NCBI RefSeq assembly: GCF_040096225.1
Contig: NZ_JBBMFC010000009.1
Span: 41,270-105,269, forward strand
Length of the DNA: 64,000 bases
Direction of reading: 5' to 3'
Origin: Hominiventricola aquisgranensis
GTDB lineage: Bacteria > Bacillota > Clostridia > Lachnospirales > Lachnospiraceae
Made by a program: the position numbers and the translations under genes. Below the pieces are notes generated by a model. It saw only the letters and a program-made list of their open reading frames with translations, searched no databases and was not told the DNA's origin. Each line of letters opens with the position of its first letter. Position 1 is the first letter of the stretch. Positions 51,117-58,807 of the stretch are shown piece after piece.

Positions 51117-52445
51117 ATGAATAAATATTCAGTATTGATTGTAGGCGGCGGAAGTACTTATACGCCGGGCATGGTTCTGATGTTGTTAAGCCAGCTGGAT
51201 CGTTTCCCGTTACGGAAAATCAAGCTTTATGACAATGATCCAGAGCGCCAGGAAGTGATTGCCAGAGCATGCGAAATCATTATCCATGAGAAAGCGCCGG
51301 ATATTGAATTTTTGGCGTCCACCAATCCGGAGGAGGCGTATACAGATATCGATTTTGCCATGGCGCAGATTCGTGTAGGAAAATACGCTATGCGCGAGCT
51401 GGATGAGAAGATTCCGCTGAAATACGACGTGGTAGGGCAGGAAACCTGCGGCCCGGGCGGTATCGCTTACGGCATGCGTTCTATTGGTGGAATTCTGGAG
51501 AATCTGGACTATATGGAGAAATATTCTCCGAATGCTTGGATGCTGAACTACTCTAACCCGGCGGCGATTGTGGCTGAGGCGACCAGACGGCTGCGCCCCA
51601 ATTCCAAAATTATCAATATCTGTGATATGCCCATCGAGCTGGAAAATCACATGGCGACCATACTGGGTCTGAAATCCAGAAAAGAGATGGATGTGCGGTA
51701 TTTTGGACTGAATCACTTTGGATGGTGGACGGAGATTTATGATAAGGCAGGAAACGATCTGATGCCCCGTCTGAAAGAGCATGTGCGGAAGTACGGCTAC
51801 GTGGAAGATGAATCTCTGTATACAGACCCGAAGCGTGACAGCTGGCACGCAACTTATCAGAAGGCCAGGGATATTCTGGAACTGGACGACGCGTATCTGC
51901 CGAATACTTATCTGAAATATTACCTGTTCCAGGATTATGTGGTGAAGCATTCGGATAAGAATTATACCCGTACGAACGAGGTTATGGATGGCCGTGAAAA
52001 AGATGTATTTACAGCATGCCGGAAAGTGGCGGAGGACGGTCACTGCCATGATGATTTGTTTGATGTGGATAATCACGCAACCTTCATTGTGGATCTGGCA
52101 ACCGGAATTGCCAATAATACCCATGAAAGAATGCTGCTGATTACGGAAAATAAGGGGGCTATTGCAAACTTTGATCCGACAGCCATGGTGGAAGTGCCCT
52201 GCCTGGTAGGAAAGAACGGTATCGAGCCGCTGGCCATGGGTGAGATTCCCCAGTTCCAGAAGGGGCTGATGGAGCAGCAGGTATCGGTGGAAAAACTGGT
52301 AGTAGACGCATGGATTACCGGCTCCTACCATAAGCTGTGGCAGGCGCTGACCTTATCTAAAACCGTACCCAGCGCTACTGTGGCAAAGCAGATTCTGGAT
52401 GAACTGATTGAAGCTAATAAAGGATATTGGCCGGAGCTGAAATAA
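51117..52445 (+). CDS. GH4 6-phospho-alpha-glucosidase
   Basis: Hydrolyses phosphorylated disaccharides such as maltose-6'-phosphate brought in by the PTS. The 442-residue protein belongs to NAD- and Mn-dependent GH4: N-terminal VGGGSTYTPGMV Rossmann motif, then NPAAIVAEA, and Mn-ligand residues in NICDMP (Cys) and GLNHFGWW (His). Resembles MalH/GlvA, whose substrates are alpha-linked; a 6-phospho-beta-glucosidase (CelF-like) is less likely because of the CDMP signature. AGGAGG precedes the ATG. It follows the permease by 13 bp. Confidence 0.92.
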   Translation: MNKYSVLIVGGGSTYTPGMVLMLLSQLDRFPLRKIKLYDNDPERQEVIARACEIIIHEKAPDIEFLASTNPEEAYTDIDFAMAQIRVGKYAMRELDEKIPLKYDVVGQETCGPGGIAYGMRSIGGILENLDYMEKYSPNAWMLNYSNPAAIVAEATRRLRPNSKIINICDMPIELENHMATILGLKSRKEMDVRYFGLNHFGWWTEIYDKAGNDLMPRLKEHVRKYGYVEDESLYTDPKRDSWHATYQKARDILELDDAYLPNTYLKYYLFQDYVVKHSDKNYTRTNEVMDGREKDVFTACRKVAEDGHCHDDLFDVDNHATFIVDLATGIANNTHERMLLITENKGAIANFDPTAMVEVPCLVGKNGIEPLAMGEIPQFQKGLMEQQVSVEKLVVDAWITGSYHKLWQALTLSKTVPSATVAKQILDELIEANKGYWPELK

Positions 52446-52449
52446 GGGT

Positions 52450-53313
52450 ATGTTTGGGAAAAAGCTGAACTGGGAATCCTTTTTTCTGGAGGTACTGGGC
52501 AGTCTGCTGGTCGCCGTGAGTATTTATAATTTTGCGGCGGCCGCAGAATTTCCCATGACCGGTTTCTCCGGAATCGCATTGATTCTGTATCGGTTGTTCC
52601 GGATTCCACTGGGTTTGTCCAATGTGCTTTTGAATATTCCGGTGGTGATTCTCTGCTTTCGGATGCTGGGAAAAGGTTTCTTTCTGCGGTCTGTACGCTG
52701 TATGGTGATTTCCTCGTTGCTGATGGACTACGTGGCTCCCATGCTTCCTGTTTTTACGGGAAATCGGATGCTGGCTGCGATATGTACCGGCGTTTTGGGC
52801 GGGGTAGGATACGCGCTGATTTATATGCAGAATTCCTCGACCGGTGGTGCGGACTTCCTGATTATGGCATTGAAGGCGAAGAAACCATATCTGCCTTTGG
52901 GCAATATTACCTTCCTTTTCGCGGTCAGCGTCATTGGCGCTACCTGGCTGATCTTCGGGGATACAGAAGGCGTTATCTACGGACTGATTATCAATTATCT
53001 GGCCGGAGCAGTGATTAATAAGACCATGTACGGAAGAAATGCTGGGAAAATGACCATGATTATCACAAAGGATGGCAAAAAGATTTCGGATGGAATCGAG
53101 GATTGTTGCCACAGAGGTTCTACGATTATTCCTGTTATGGGCGGATACCAGCAGGAGAAAAAATACGCGGTGCTCTGTGTCTGCAATAATAAACAGATGT
53201 TTGAAATTACGGAGTTGGTAAAAAGGCTGGATCCGGAATCCTTTATGATTATCTGGGAGTCAAATGAAGTACACGGGGACGGTTTTAAAGCATTAACAAT
53301 TGGAGAGAAATGA
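52450..53313 (+). CDS. YitT family membrane protein with DUF2179 domain
   Basis: A 287-residue protein of five to six membrane helices followed by a cytoplasmic DUF2179 domain (TMIITKDGKKISDGI...HRGSTIIPVMGGYQQ, quoted in part: DCCHRGSTIIPVMGGYQ). YitT proteins are common in Firmicutes without a proven role. It starts 4 bp after the GH4 stop, with weak ribosome binding site, so likely translationally coupled. Its presence at the end of an alpha-glucoside operon is unexplained. Confidence 0.9.
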   Translation: MFGKKLNWESFFLEVLGSLLVAVSIYNFAAAAEFPMTGFSGIALILYRLFRIPLGLSNVLLNIPVVILCFRMLGKGFFLRSVRCMVISSLLMDYVAPMLPVFTGNRMLAAICTGVLGGVGYALIYMQNSSTGGADFLIMALKAKKPYLPLGNITFLFAVSVIGATWLIFGDTEGVIYGLIINYLAGAVINKTMYGRNAGKMTMIITKDGKKISDGIEDCCHRGSTIIPVMGGYQQEKKYAVLCVCNNKQMFEITELVKRLDPESFMIIWESNEVHGDGFKALTIGEK

Positions 53314-53356
53314 TAAGGTCAATTGTAAAAGCTAGTACTATTTTGTAAGACTAAAT

Positions 53357-53396
53357 TCCACCTTGTGGAAGTAAATTCTATGGGGTGGATTTTTTG
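53357..53396 (+). terminator. Terminator of the PTS operon, with alternative hairpin
   Basis: TCCACC (53357-53362) can pair with GGTGGA (53384-53389) before TTTTTT. Alternatively TTCCAC (53356-53361) pairs with the nearby GTGGAA (53365-53370), which would destroy the terminator. The two hairpins are mutually exclusive. Confidence 0.65.
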
Positions 53397-53430
53397 TGCA
53401 GGAAAAAATTGAAAAAAACGAAATTTATTG

Positions 53431-53459
53431 TTGACAAAAGTGAAAAGGTGCGATATACT
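53431..53459 (+). promoter_or_regulatory. tRNA-Pro promoter
   Basis: TTGACA (53431-53436), 17-bp spacer, TATACT (53454-53459), 39 bp before the tRNA. Confidence 0.85.
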
Positions 53460-53498
53460 AAACGAGTTCGATGCGAACGATACAAAAACAAAACATAT

Positions 53499-53572
53499 CG
53501 ATGCGTGGCTCAGCTTGGTAGAGCGCTGCGTTCGGGACGCAGAGGTCGCAGGTTCAAATCCTGTCGCATCGA
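53499..53572 (+). tRNA. tRNA-Pro (CGG)
   Basis: Acceptor CGATGCG/CGCATCG; D arm GCTC...GAGC; anticodon stem CTGCG/CGCAG around loop TTCGGGA, anticodon CGG; T arm GCAGG-TTCAAAT-CCTGT. 74 nt, discriminator A, no encoded CCA. Confidence 0.96.
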
Positions 53573-53588
53573 CTCCTTGGCAGGGGCG

Positions 53589-53627
53589 CCGTTGTTCTTG
53601 AGTTAATAAGAACAGCGGTCTTTTTTT
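53589..53627 (+). terminator. tRNA-Pro terminator
   Basis: CCGTTGTTCTT (53589-53599) / AAGAACAGCGG (53608-53618), one G-T pair, then TCTTTTTTT. Confidence 0.9.
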
Positions 53628-53843
53628 GCTTTTAAAGAAAAGGAATATGCTAGAAGGTTCAAAACATAGGGCTCATGGGAAAATTGACAGATTGAGAACT
53701 GTGTGCCAATATAACAATTAGAAAGGGTGCTACCTACCGATAGACGGTCTGTCCCCTATAAGTCAATTATTAAAAATAACTGCTTTGTTTGGACACAGGG
53801 CGGTTATTTTTTTATGCGTTCATCTTTAGATGTAATAAAACTG
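53628..53843 (+). other. Intergenic region with an orphan terminator
   Basis: No ORF is supported. TTGACA is at 53684-53689, but no clear -10 at a normal distance (TATAAC near 53710 is 20 bp away). The region ends in a good terminator, AAATAACTGC (53774-53783) / GCGGTTATTT (53800-53809) with following T-run, although no gene precedes it except tRNA-Pro, which has its own terminator. A short RNA of about 95 nt is possible. Confidence 0.4.
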
Positions 53844-53877
53844 TTGACAACTATAATTGTAATGTGATATATTACAA
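53844..53877 (+). promoter_or_regulatory. Rrf2 promoter and palindromic operator
   Basis: TTGACA (53844-53849), 18-bp spacer, TATATT (53868-53873). The inverted repeat TTGTAAT-N7-ATTACAA (53857-53863, 53871-53877) overlaps the -10, a likely autoregulatory site for the Rrf2 protein encoded next. Confidence 0.75.
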
Positions 53878-53927
53878 CGCGAAGAGAACAAGAATGCATT
53901 CATGAATATTATGCGAAGGAGATTTTT

Positions 53928-54377
53928 GTGCAGATTTCAACAAAATTTACCATTGCCGTTCATCTGCTGACTGCAGTGGCGTATTTTTCAGAGAGCCAGA
54001 AGGTGACCAGCGATTTCCTTGCTGGAAGTATCGGAAGTAACCCGGTGATCATCCGTAATATTATGGGACAGTTAAAGGAAGCAGGGCTGATTGATATTAA
54101 GCGTGGACCGGGCGGTGTCACGTTGGAGAAAAAGCTCACAGATATTTCGTTTCTGGATATTTATAAAGCAGTGGAGACCAACAGCGAGGAAGTGCTGTTC
54201 CGTTTCCATGAGAATCCAAATCCTCTCTGTCCAATCGGCAGAACGATTCACAAGAGCCTTGATGGAGCACTGGAAGAGATTCAGAAGAACTTTGAAGTAG
54301 AACTTAGTAAATGGACACTGGCAGATGTCTATGAAAACAGCCTGGAAGAGCTGAGAAAGGAAAAGCAAAATGAATGA
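53928..54377 (+). CDS. Rrf2 family transcriptional regulator (single-Cys type)
   Basis: A 149-residue winged-helix regulator. Start is GTG at 53928 with GAAGGAG upstream. The recognition helix region is IGSNPVIIRNIMGQLKEAGLI and the wing RGPGGVTLEKKL. Iron-sulfur Rrf2 proteins (IscR, NsrR) carry three Cys in the C-terminal loop; here only one is present (PNPLCPIG), as in YwnA-like members, so it probably does not bind a cluster. The likely operator overlaps its own promoter. It may control the neighbouring degraded oxidoreductase and/or ABC transporter. Confidence 0.9.
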   Translation: MQISTKFTIAVHLLTAVAYFSESQKVTSDFLAGSIGSNPVIIRNIMGQLKEAGLIDIKRGPGGVTLEKKLTDISFLDIYKAVETNSEEVLFRFHENPNPLCPIGRTIHKSLDGALEEIQKNFEVELSKWTLADVYENSLEELRKEKQNE

Positions 54378-54598
54378 GAAAGCACGTAAATATATTGATT
54401 TATTCCGGAAAGTAAAGATTGCGACCGCAGCGACAGTAGATGAAAAGGGACACCCACAGGCCCGTATCATTAATGTGATGCTGGCAGAAGTGCATTACAG
54501 AAGGTCAGCCATATACGATCGCATGGAATCACTGCCTGCAATGTGGTCTGTGCGCAAAGGTTTGCCCGGCAGATGCGGTAAAACGCCTGCATAAGTGA
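54370..54598 (+). pseudogene. Internally deleted pyridoxamine 5'-phosphate oxidase-like / ferredoxin fusion
   Basis: The first 39 codons (MNEKARKYIDLFRKVKIATAAT..., then GHPQARIINVML) are the N-terminus of a PNPOx-like flavin reductase. After about 54488 the sequence continues in the +1 frame with YTIAWNHCLQCGLCAKVCPADAV and a stop at 54596-54598, a C-terminal 4Fe-4S motif (CxxCxxCxxxCP). The roughly 100 residues normally between are missing. The frame as it stands yields a meaningless 74-residue protein. It overlaps the Rrf2 gene by 8 bp, so the intact ancestor was in its operon. Confidence 0.75.
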
Positions 54599-54602
54599 TG
54601 CC

Positions 54603-55244
54603 ATGAGTGTGATCAAAGAAATCTTAACTTTATATGTGGAGCGGGCAGACTGGTTCGCGGAACTTCTGCTGGGACATATCGCACTGGCACTGACGGCTAT
54701 TGTGCTGTCCGGGACCATCGGGCTGCTGGTCGGGGTTCTGATCTCGGAACATCAGCGGATCGCATCGCCGATCATGGGAGTCTGTAATGTGCTCTACACG
54801 ATCCCGTCTATTTCCCTGCTGGGAATCCTGATTCCATTTACAGGAATCGGAAACCGAACTGCAGTCATTGCGTTGGTGCTTTATGGCATCATGCCGATGG
54901 TGCGAAATACCTATGCCGGATTGACCTCGTTGGATCCTGATATCATCGAGGCGGCTGTGGGAATGGGAAGCACAAAATTACAGACGCTTCTGCGGGTGAA
55001 ATTGCCTATGGCGGCAGGCGTGATTGTGGCAGGTGTGAGAAATATGGTAGTCATGACCATCTCTGTGGCCGGAATTGCTTCTTTTGTGGGAGCAGGAGGT
55101 CTTGGTGTGGCGATCTACCGCGGAATCACGATCTATAATCCAGCTATGACAGCAGCTGGAAGTATTCTGATCGCATTGCTGGCGATCATCTGTGATCTTG
55201 CCCTTGGGGCATTGGAACAATATGAAAAGAAGAAAGGAAGCTGA
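54603..55244 (+). CDS. Osmoprotectant-type ABC transporter permease
   Basis: A 213-residue permease with five to six membrane helices, of the OpuCB/ProW family. The EAA-like cytoplasmic loop is EAAVGMGSTKLQTLLRVKLPMA. It pairs with the substrate-binding protein and ATPase that follow. Only one permease gene is present, so a homodimer is expected. Substrates of the family are glycine betaine, choline, carnitine or similar quaternary amines. Confidence 0.92.
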   Translation: MSVIKEILTLYVERADWFAELLLGHIALALTAIVLSGTIGLLVGVLISEHQRIASPIMGVCNVLYTIPSISLLGILIPFTGIGNRTAVIALVLYGIMPMVRNTYAGLTSLDPDIIEAAVGMGSTKLQTLLRVKLPMAAGVIVAGVRNMVVMTISVAGIASFVGAGGLGVAIYRGITIYNPAMTAAGSILIALLAIICDLALGALEQYEKKKGS

Positions 55245-55248
55245 AAAA

Positions 55249-56238
55249 ATGAAACAGTATAAACGTTTACTTGCAGCAGGACTGATGGTGGTTATGATTG
55301 CTTCCCTGACTGGCTGTGCAACCAACAATAAAACCGATGAGACGGTAGCCGAGAATATAGAGTCCGTAACTGAGACTACAGATGCATCTACAACCGGAAC
55401 TGCAGATGCAGGAGTCGTTCACATTGCGACTAAGCCCATGACTGAACAGTTTATCTTAGGAGAGATGCTTTCCATGCTTATCGAGCAGGCAGGATACAAG
55501 ACTGAGATCACAAAAGGCGTGGGTGGTGGAACCAATAATATTCAGCCTGCCATGGAGAGCGGTGAGTTTGATCTTTATCCGGAGTACACTTCCAGCGGAT
55601 GGGTGCTGGTGCTGAATCACGAGGCAGAAGGTGTGGATGATGATGCAATGTTTGAAGATCTTAAGAAAGAATACGAAGAGAACTTCGATATGACCTGGAT
55701 CGGAAAATATGGATTTAACAATACCTTTACCGTGGCTGTCCGTGGTGATGTGGCTGACAAATACAATTTGAAGACTACCAGCGATCTGGCAGCAGTGGCA
55801 GGGGATATGACCTTTGGCGGAAACCCGGATTATATCGAGAGACAGGATGGATTCCCGATTCTTTGTGAGACTTATGGACTGAACTTCAAGAAGGTTATGG
55901 ACATTGATATCGGACTGAAATATCAGGCGCTTGCCAGCGGAGATATCGATGTGACCAATGCATTTACTACAGATGCACAGCTTGCCAATCCGGACAACAA
56001 CGTAGTGACACTGGAGGATGATAAACATCTTCAGGTAAACTATTTTTGCTCTACCGTTGTAAGAAATGATGCGCTGGAGCGTTTCCCGGGACTGAAAGAG
56101 GTACTTATGCAGATGGATGGTATCTTGAGTGATACCGAGATGGCACAGCTTAACTATCAGGTGGAAGTAGAAGGAAAAGATGAGCAGGATGTAGCTCGTG
56201 CGTACCTGACAGAGAAAGGATTACTGGAGGAAGAATGA
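55249..56238 (+). CDS. Osmoprotectant-type ABC substrate-binding lipoprotein
   Basis: A 329-residue lipoprotein. The lipobox is LTGC (SLTGCATN), cut before the Cys. The mature domain is OpuAC/ProX-like: HIATKPMTEQFILGEML near the start, then DLYPEYTSSGW. Such proteins bind quaternary amines through an aromatic cage. The frame is open from 55192, but AAAGGAAG before the ATG at 55249 gives a typical lipoprotein start. It lies between permease and ATPase and overlaps the latter by 4 bp. Confidence 0.92.
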   Translation: MKQYKRLLAAGLMVVMIASLTGCATNNKTDETVAENIESVTETTDASTTGTADAGVVHIATKPMTEQFILGEMLSMLIEQAGYKTEITKGVGGGTNNIQPAMESGEFDLYPEYTSSGWVLVLNHEAEGVDDDAMFEDLKKEYEENFDMTWIGKYGFNNTFTVAVRGDVADKYNLKTTSDLAAVAGDMTFGGNPDYIERQDGFPILCETYGLNFKKVMDIDIGLKYQALASGDIDVTNAFTTDAQLANPDNNVVTLEDDKHLQVNYFCSTVVRNDALERFPGLKEVLMQMDGILSDTEMAQLNYQVEVEGKDEQDVARAYLTEKGLLEEE

Positions 56239-56978
56239 TGGGACAGCCGATCATTCAGTTTGAGCATATTTCAAAAGCATTTGCCGGTCAGCCGGTTCTT
56301 CGGGATCTTTCGTTGAGTATTGAGAAGGGAGAGTTTGTGACTGTCATCGGTCGCTCCGGCTGTGGCAAAACCACACTTCTCCGTCTGATCAATTGTCTGA
56401 TCACGCCGGATCAGGGGTGTGTGATGGTTCAGGGACAGGACGTGGCGCAGACAGATCCCATTGCCCTGCGGCGTCGGATCGGCTATGCTATTCAAAGTGT
56501 GGGATTGTTTCCGCATATGACCGTAGAGAAAAATATTGCCTATGTGCCGTCTATTTCCGGTATGGACCAATGGAAGGGCAAGAATCGTCGGAAGCTGGCG
56601 GAAGAACTGCTGGTGCAGGTAGGACTGGATCCAATACTTGCAGGTCGTTATCCAAGAACGTTGTCCGGTGGACAGCGTCAGCGTGTCGGAATTGCCAGAG
56701 CACTGGCAGCGAGACCGGAGATCCTTCTGATGGATGAACCTTTTGGGGCTGTGGATGAGATCACCCGCGGACAGCTTCAGCAGGAGATCCGTCGGATTCA
56801 TGAAGACCGTGGAATCACAATCCTCTTTGTCACACATGATATTGAAGAGGCATTGAAGCTTGGAAGCCGTGTGTTGATTCTTGATCAGGGAAAGATTGAA
56901 CAGTATGCAGCTCCTGAAGAGATTCTGCAGAATCCGGCCACGGAGTTTGTAAAGCAGTTGGTAAGTTCTTGCAGATGA
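56235..56978 (+). CDS. Osmoprotectant-type ABC transporter ATP-binding protein
   Basis: A 247-residue ABC ATPase: Walker A GRSGCGKTT, signature LSGGQRQRVGIARAL, Walker B ILLMDEPFGAVDE and the switch His in FVTHDIEEAL. No C-terminal CBS domains are present, unlike OpuCA/OpuAA proteins that sense ionic strength, so the system is of the CBS-less type. ATGATG at 56235 overlaps the stop of the binding-protein gene. A terminator follows. Confidence 0.94.
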   Translation: MMGQPIIQFEHISKAFAGQPVLRDLSLSIEKGEFVTVIGRSGCGKTTLLRLINCLITPDQGCVMVQGQDVAQTDPIALRRRIGYAIQSVGLFPHMTVEKNIAYVPSISGMDQWKGKNRRKLAEELLVQVGLDPILAGRYPRTLSGGQRQRVGIARALAARPEILLMDEPFGAVDEITRGQLQQEIRRIHEDRGITILFVTHDIEEALKLGSRVLILDQGKIEQYAAPEEILQNPATEFVKQLVSSCR

Positions 56979-57006
56979 CAAAGAGATAAGATTATGATAG
57001 AAATAA

Positions 57007-57046
57007 AGGGATGCTACCAGGAAAAATCCAGACAGCATCCCTTTTG
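57007..57046 (+). terminator. Terminator of the ABC transporter operon
   Basis: AGGGATGCT (57007-57015) / AGCATCCCT (57034-57042), followed by TTTGG. The stem is good, the T-run short. Confidence 0.8.
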
Positions 57047-57065
57047 GTTAAAATAAGTTTTTGCT

Positions 57066-57263
57066 TTACACTTCTATATAATACAGACAAATATCATCAT
57101 ATTCCCCACTCTTCAGACGGAAACCGCCTGGAACAGTTCCCAGAAGATGGAAGCCGATGCGCTCATACAGATGTCTGGCGTGAATATTGGATTTTACGAC
57201 TGCATTGAACTGGAGGATCTTGTATCTGGCAATGTGCGCCTGCGCTGCGAAGAAAAGGTACTG
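57066..57263 (-). pseudogene. C-terminal relic of a GNAT acetyltransferase
   Basis: The minus strand reads, ending at a TAA (57068-57066), ...QFNAVVKSNIHARHLYERIG, then FHLLGTVPGGFRLKSGEYDD and ICLYYIEV, the standard C-terminal end of a GNAT N-acetyltransferase. The 5' side stops at a TGA (57266-57264) right before the residue Gln of YLFFAAQ; no N-terminal half or acetyl-CoA site exists. The break coincides with an unrelated palindromic sequence at 57282-57322. Confidence 0.75.
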
Positions 57264-57281
57264 TCAAAGTGTAGAAAATCA

Positions 57282-57341
57282 TGGAAAACAGGGCGTTTTT
57301 TGCAAAAAACAGTTGTTTTCCAATGATATTGCACGTATAAT
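57282..57341 (+). promoter_or_regulatory. aspartate kinase promoter overlapped by a nested palindrome
   Basis: TTGTTT (57313-57318), 17-bp spacer, TATAAT (57336-57341). The 9-bp inverted repeat TGGAAAACA (57282-57290) / TGTTTTCCA (57314-57322), with inner GTTTTTT-GC-AAAAAAC, overlaps the -35. It could be an operator or the end of a mobile element. Confidence 0.6.
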
Positions 57342-57389
57342 CAAAAGATAGTCGTGCGTAAATTGATAAACAAACGAGGAGATAGAGTG

Positions 57390-58709
57390 ATGAAAAAAGT
57401 TGTGAAATTTGGAGGAAGCTCTCTGGCAAGTGCAGGTCAGTTTCAGAAGGTTGGCGACATTATCCGTGCAGATGAGACCCGTCGTTATGTGGTACCGTCC
57501 GCGCCTGGAAAACGATTCAACGGAGACACGAAGGTGACGGATATGCTGTATCGCTGCTATTATTCTGCAGCAAACGGCGAGGATTTCAGCGGCCAGCTCA
57601 AGCAGATTAAGGCTCGCTACAATGAGATCATCGGCGGTCTGAATCTGAAACTTTCACTGGATCATGAATTTGAAGTGATCGCAAAGCAGTTTGAGGAAAA
57701 AGCAGGAAGTGATTATGCAGCATCCCGTGGTGAGTACTTGAATGGCATTATTATGGCAAATTATCTGGGATTCCCGTTTGTGGATTCCGCAGAGGTGATC
57801 CGCTTTGATAAACACGGTGAATTTGACGCAGACACCACTAACAAGCTGATGGAGAAAAAGCTTGCAGAGCTGGAAAAGGCAGTTATTCCGGGATTCTATG
57901 GTGCTTATGCAGATGGCAAGATCAAGACATTTTCCAGAGGTGGATCTGATATTACCGGTTCCATCGTTGCAAAAGCAGTAAAAGCAGATCTCTATGAGAA
58001 CTGGACAGATGTATCAGGATTTCTGGTGACCGACCCGCGTCTGATCGAGAACCCGGAGACCATTGATGTAATTACATACCGTGAGCTTCGTGAGCTTTCC
58101 TATATGGGAGCTACTGTTCTTCATGAGGATGCGATCTTCCCGGTACGCAAAGCGGGTATTCCGATCAACATCCGTAATACCAACAAGCCGGAAGATAAAG
58201 GAACCATGATCGTGGCAAGTACCTGCCACAAACCGGTCTATACCATTACTGGTATTGCAGGTAAAAAAGGCTTTGTAGCTGTCAATATTGAAAAAGATAT
58301 GATGAACTCCGAGATCGGCTTTGGCCGCAAAGTTCTGGAAGAGTTTGAAAAACAGGGCATTTCTTTTGAACATATGCCGTCGGGTATCGATACTATGAGT
58401 ATCATTGTTCACCAGGACGAGTTCGAAGAGCATGAGCAGAAAGTGCTGGCTGGCATTCAGAGAGCTGTTCATCCGGATGTGCTGGAAGTAGAAGGTGATC
58501 TGGCACTGGTAGCAGTTGTAGGACGTGCCATGAAATCCAATCGTGGAACGGCTGCACGTATCTTCGCAGCACTGGCACATGCCAATGTGAACGTAAAGAT
58601 GATCGACCAGGGATCCAGTGAGTGGAACGTTATTGTCGGTGTACGTAACGAAGATTTTGAAAAAGCGATCAAGGCTATTTACGATATTTTTGTAACCACA
58701 CAGTTATAA
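57390..58709 (+). CDS. lysC: Aspartate kinase
   Basis: Phosphorylates aspartate, the first step to lysine, threonine and methionine. The 439-residue single-function enzyme begins KKVVKFGGSSLASAGQ, with the substrate-binding KFGGSS motif, has the SRGGSDITGS motif in the middle, and two C-terminal ACT-like regulatory repeats from about residue 290 (including VNIEKDMMNSEIGF and VAVVGRAMKSNRG), so feedback regulation is expected. No lysine riboswitch is recognisable before it. The ATG at 57390 follows GAGGAG; an earlier in-frame start at 57354 is less likely. Confidence 0.94.
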   Translation: MKKVVKFGGSSLASAGQFQKVGDIIRADETRRYVVPSAPGKRFNGDTKVTDMLYRCYYSAANGEDFSGQLKQIKARYNEIIGGLNLKLSLDHEFEVIAKQFEEKAGSDYAASRGEYLNGIIMANYLGFPFVDSAEVIRFDKHGEFDADTTNKLMEKKLAELEKAVIPGFYGAYADGKIKTFSRGGSDITGSIVAKAVKADLYENWTDVSGFLVTDPRLIENPETIDVITYRELRELSYMGATVLHEDAIFPVRKAGIPINIRNTNKPEDKGTMIVASTCHKPVYTITGIAGKKGFVAVNIEKDMMNSEIGFGRKVLEEFEKQGISFEHMPSGIDTMSIIVHQDEFEEHEQKVLAGIQRAVHPDVLEVEGDLALVAVVGRAMKSNRGTAARIFAALAHANVNVKMIDQGSSEWNVIVGVRNEDFEKAIKAIYDIFVTTQL

Positions 58710-58807
58710 AAAGCTAAAGAATCCTTAAAATTCTGTGAAGTCCGTCTTTTCACGGAAAATGTGTGATATACTTTTTAGGTAAAACATGCAGAAATGAAGG
58801 GAAGAGA

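Noticed and set aside
51210..52331. 373-residue minus-strand ORF
   Set aside because: Antisense of the GH4 gene; no start signal or recognisable domain.
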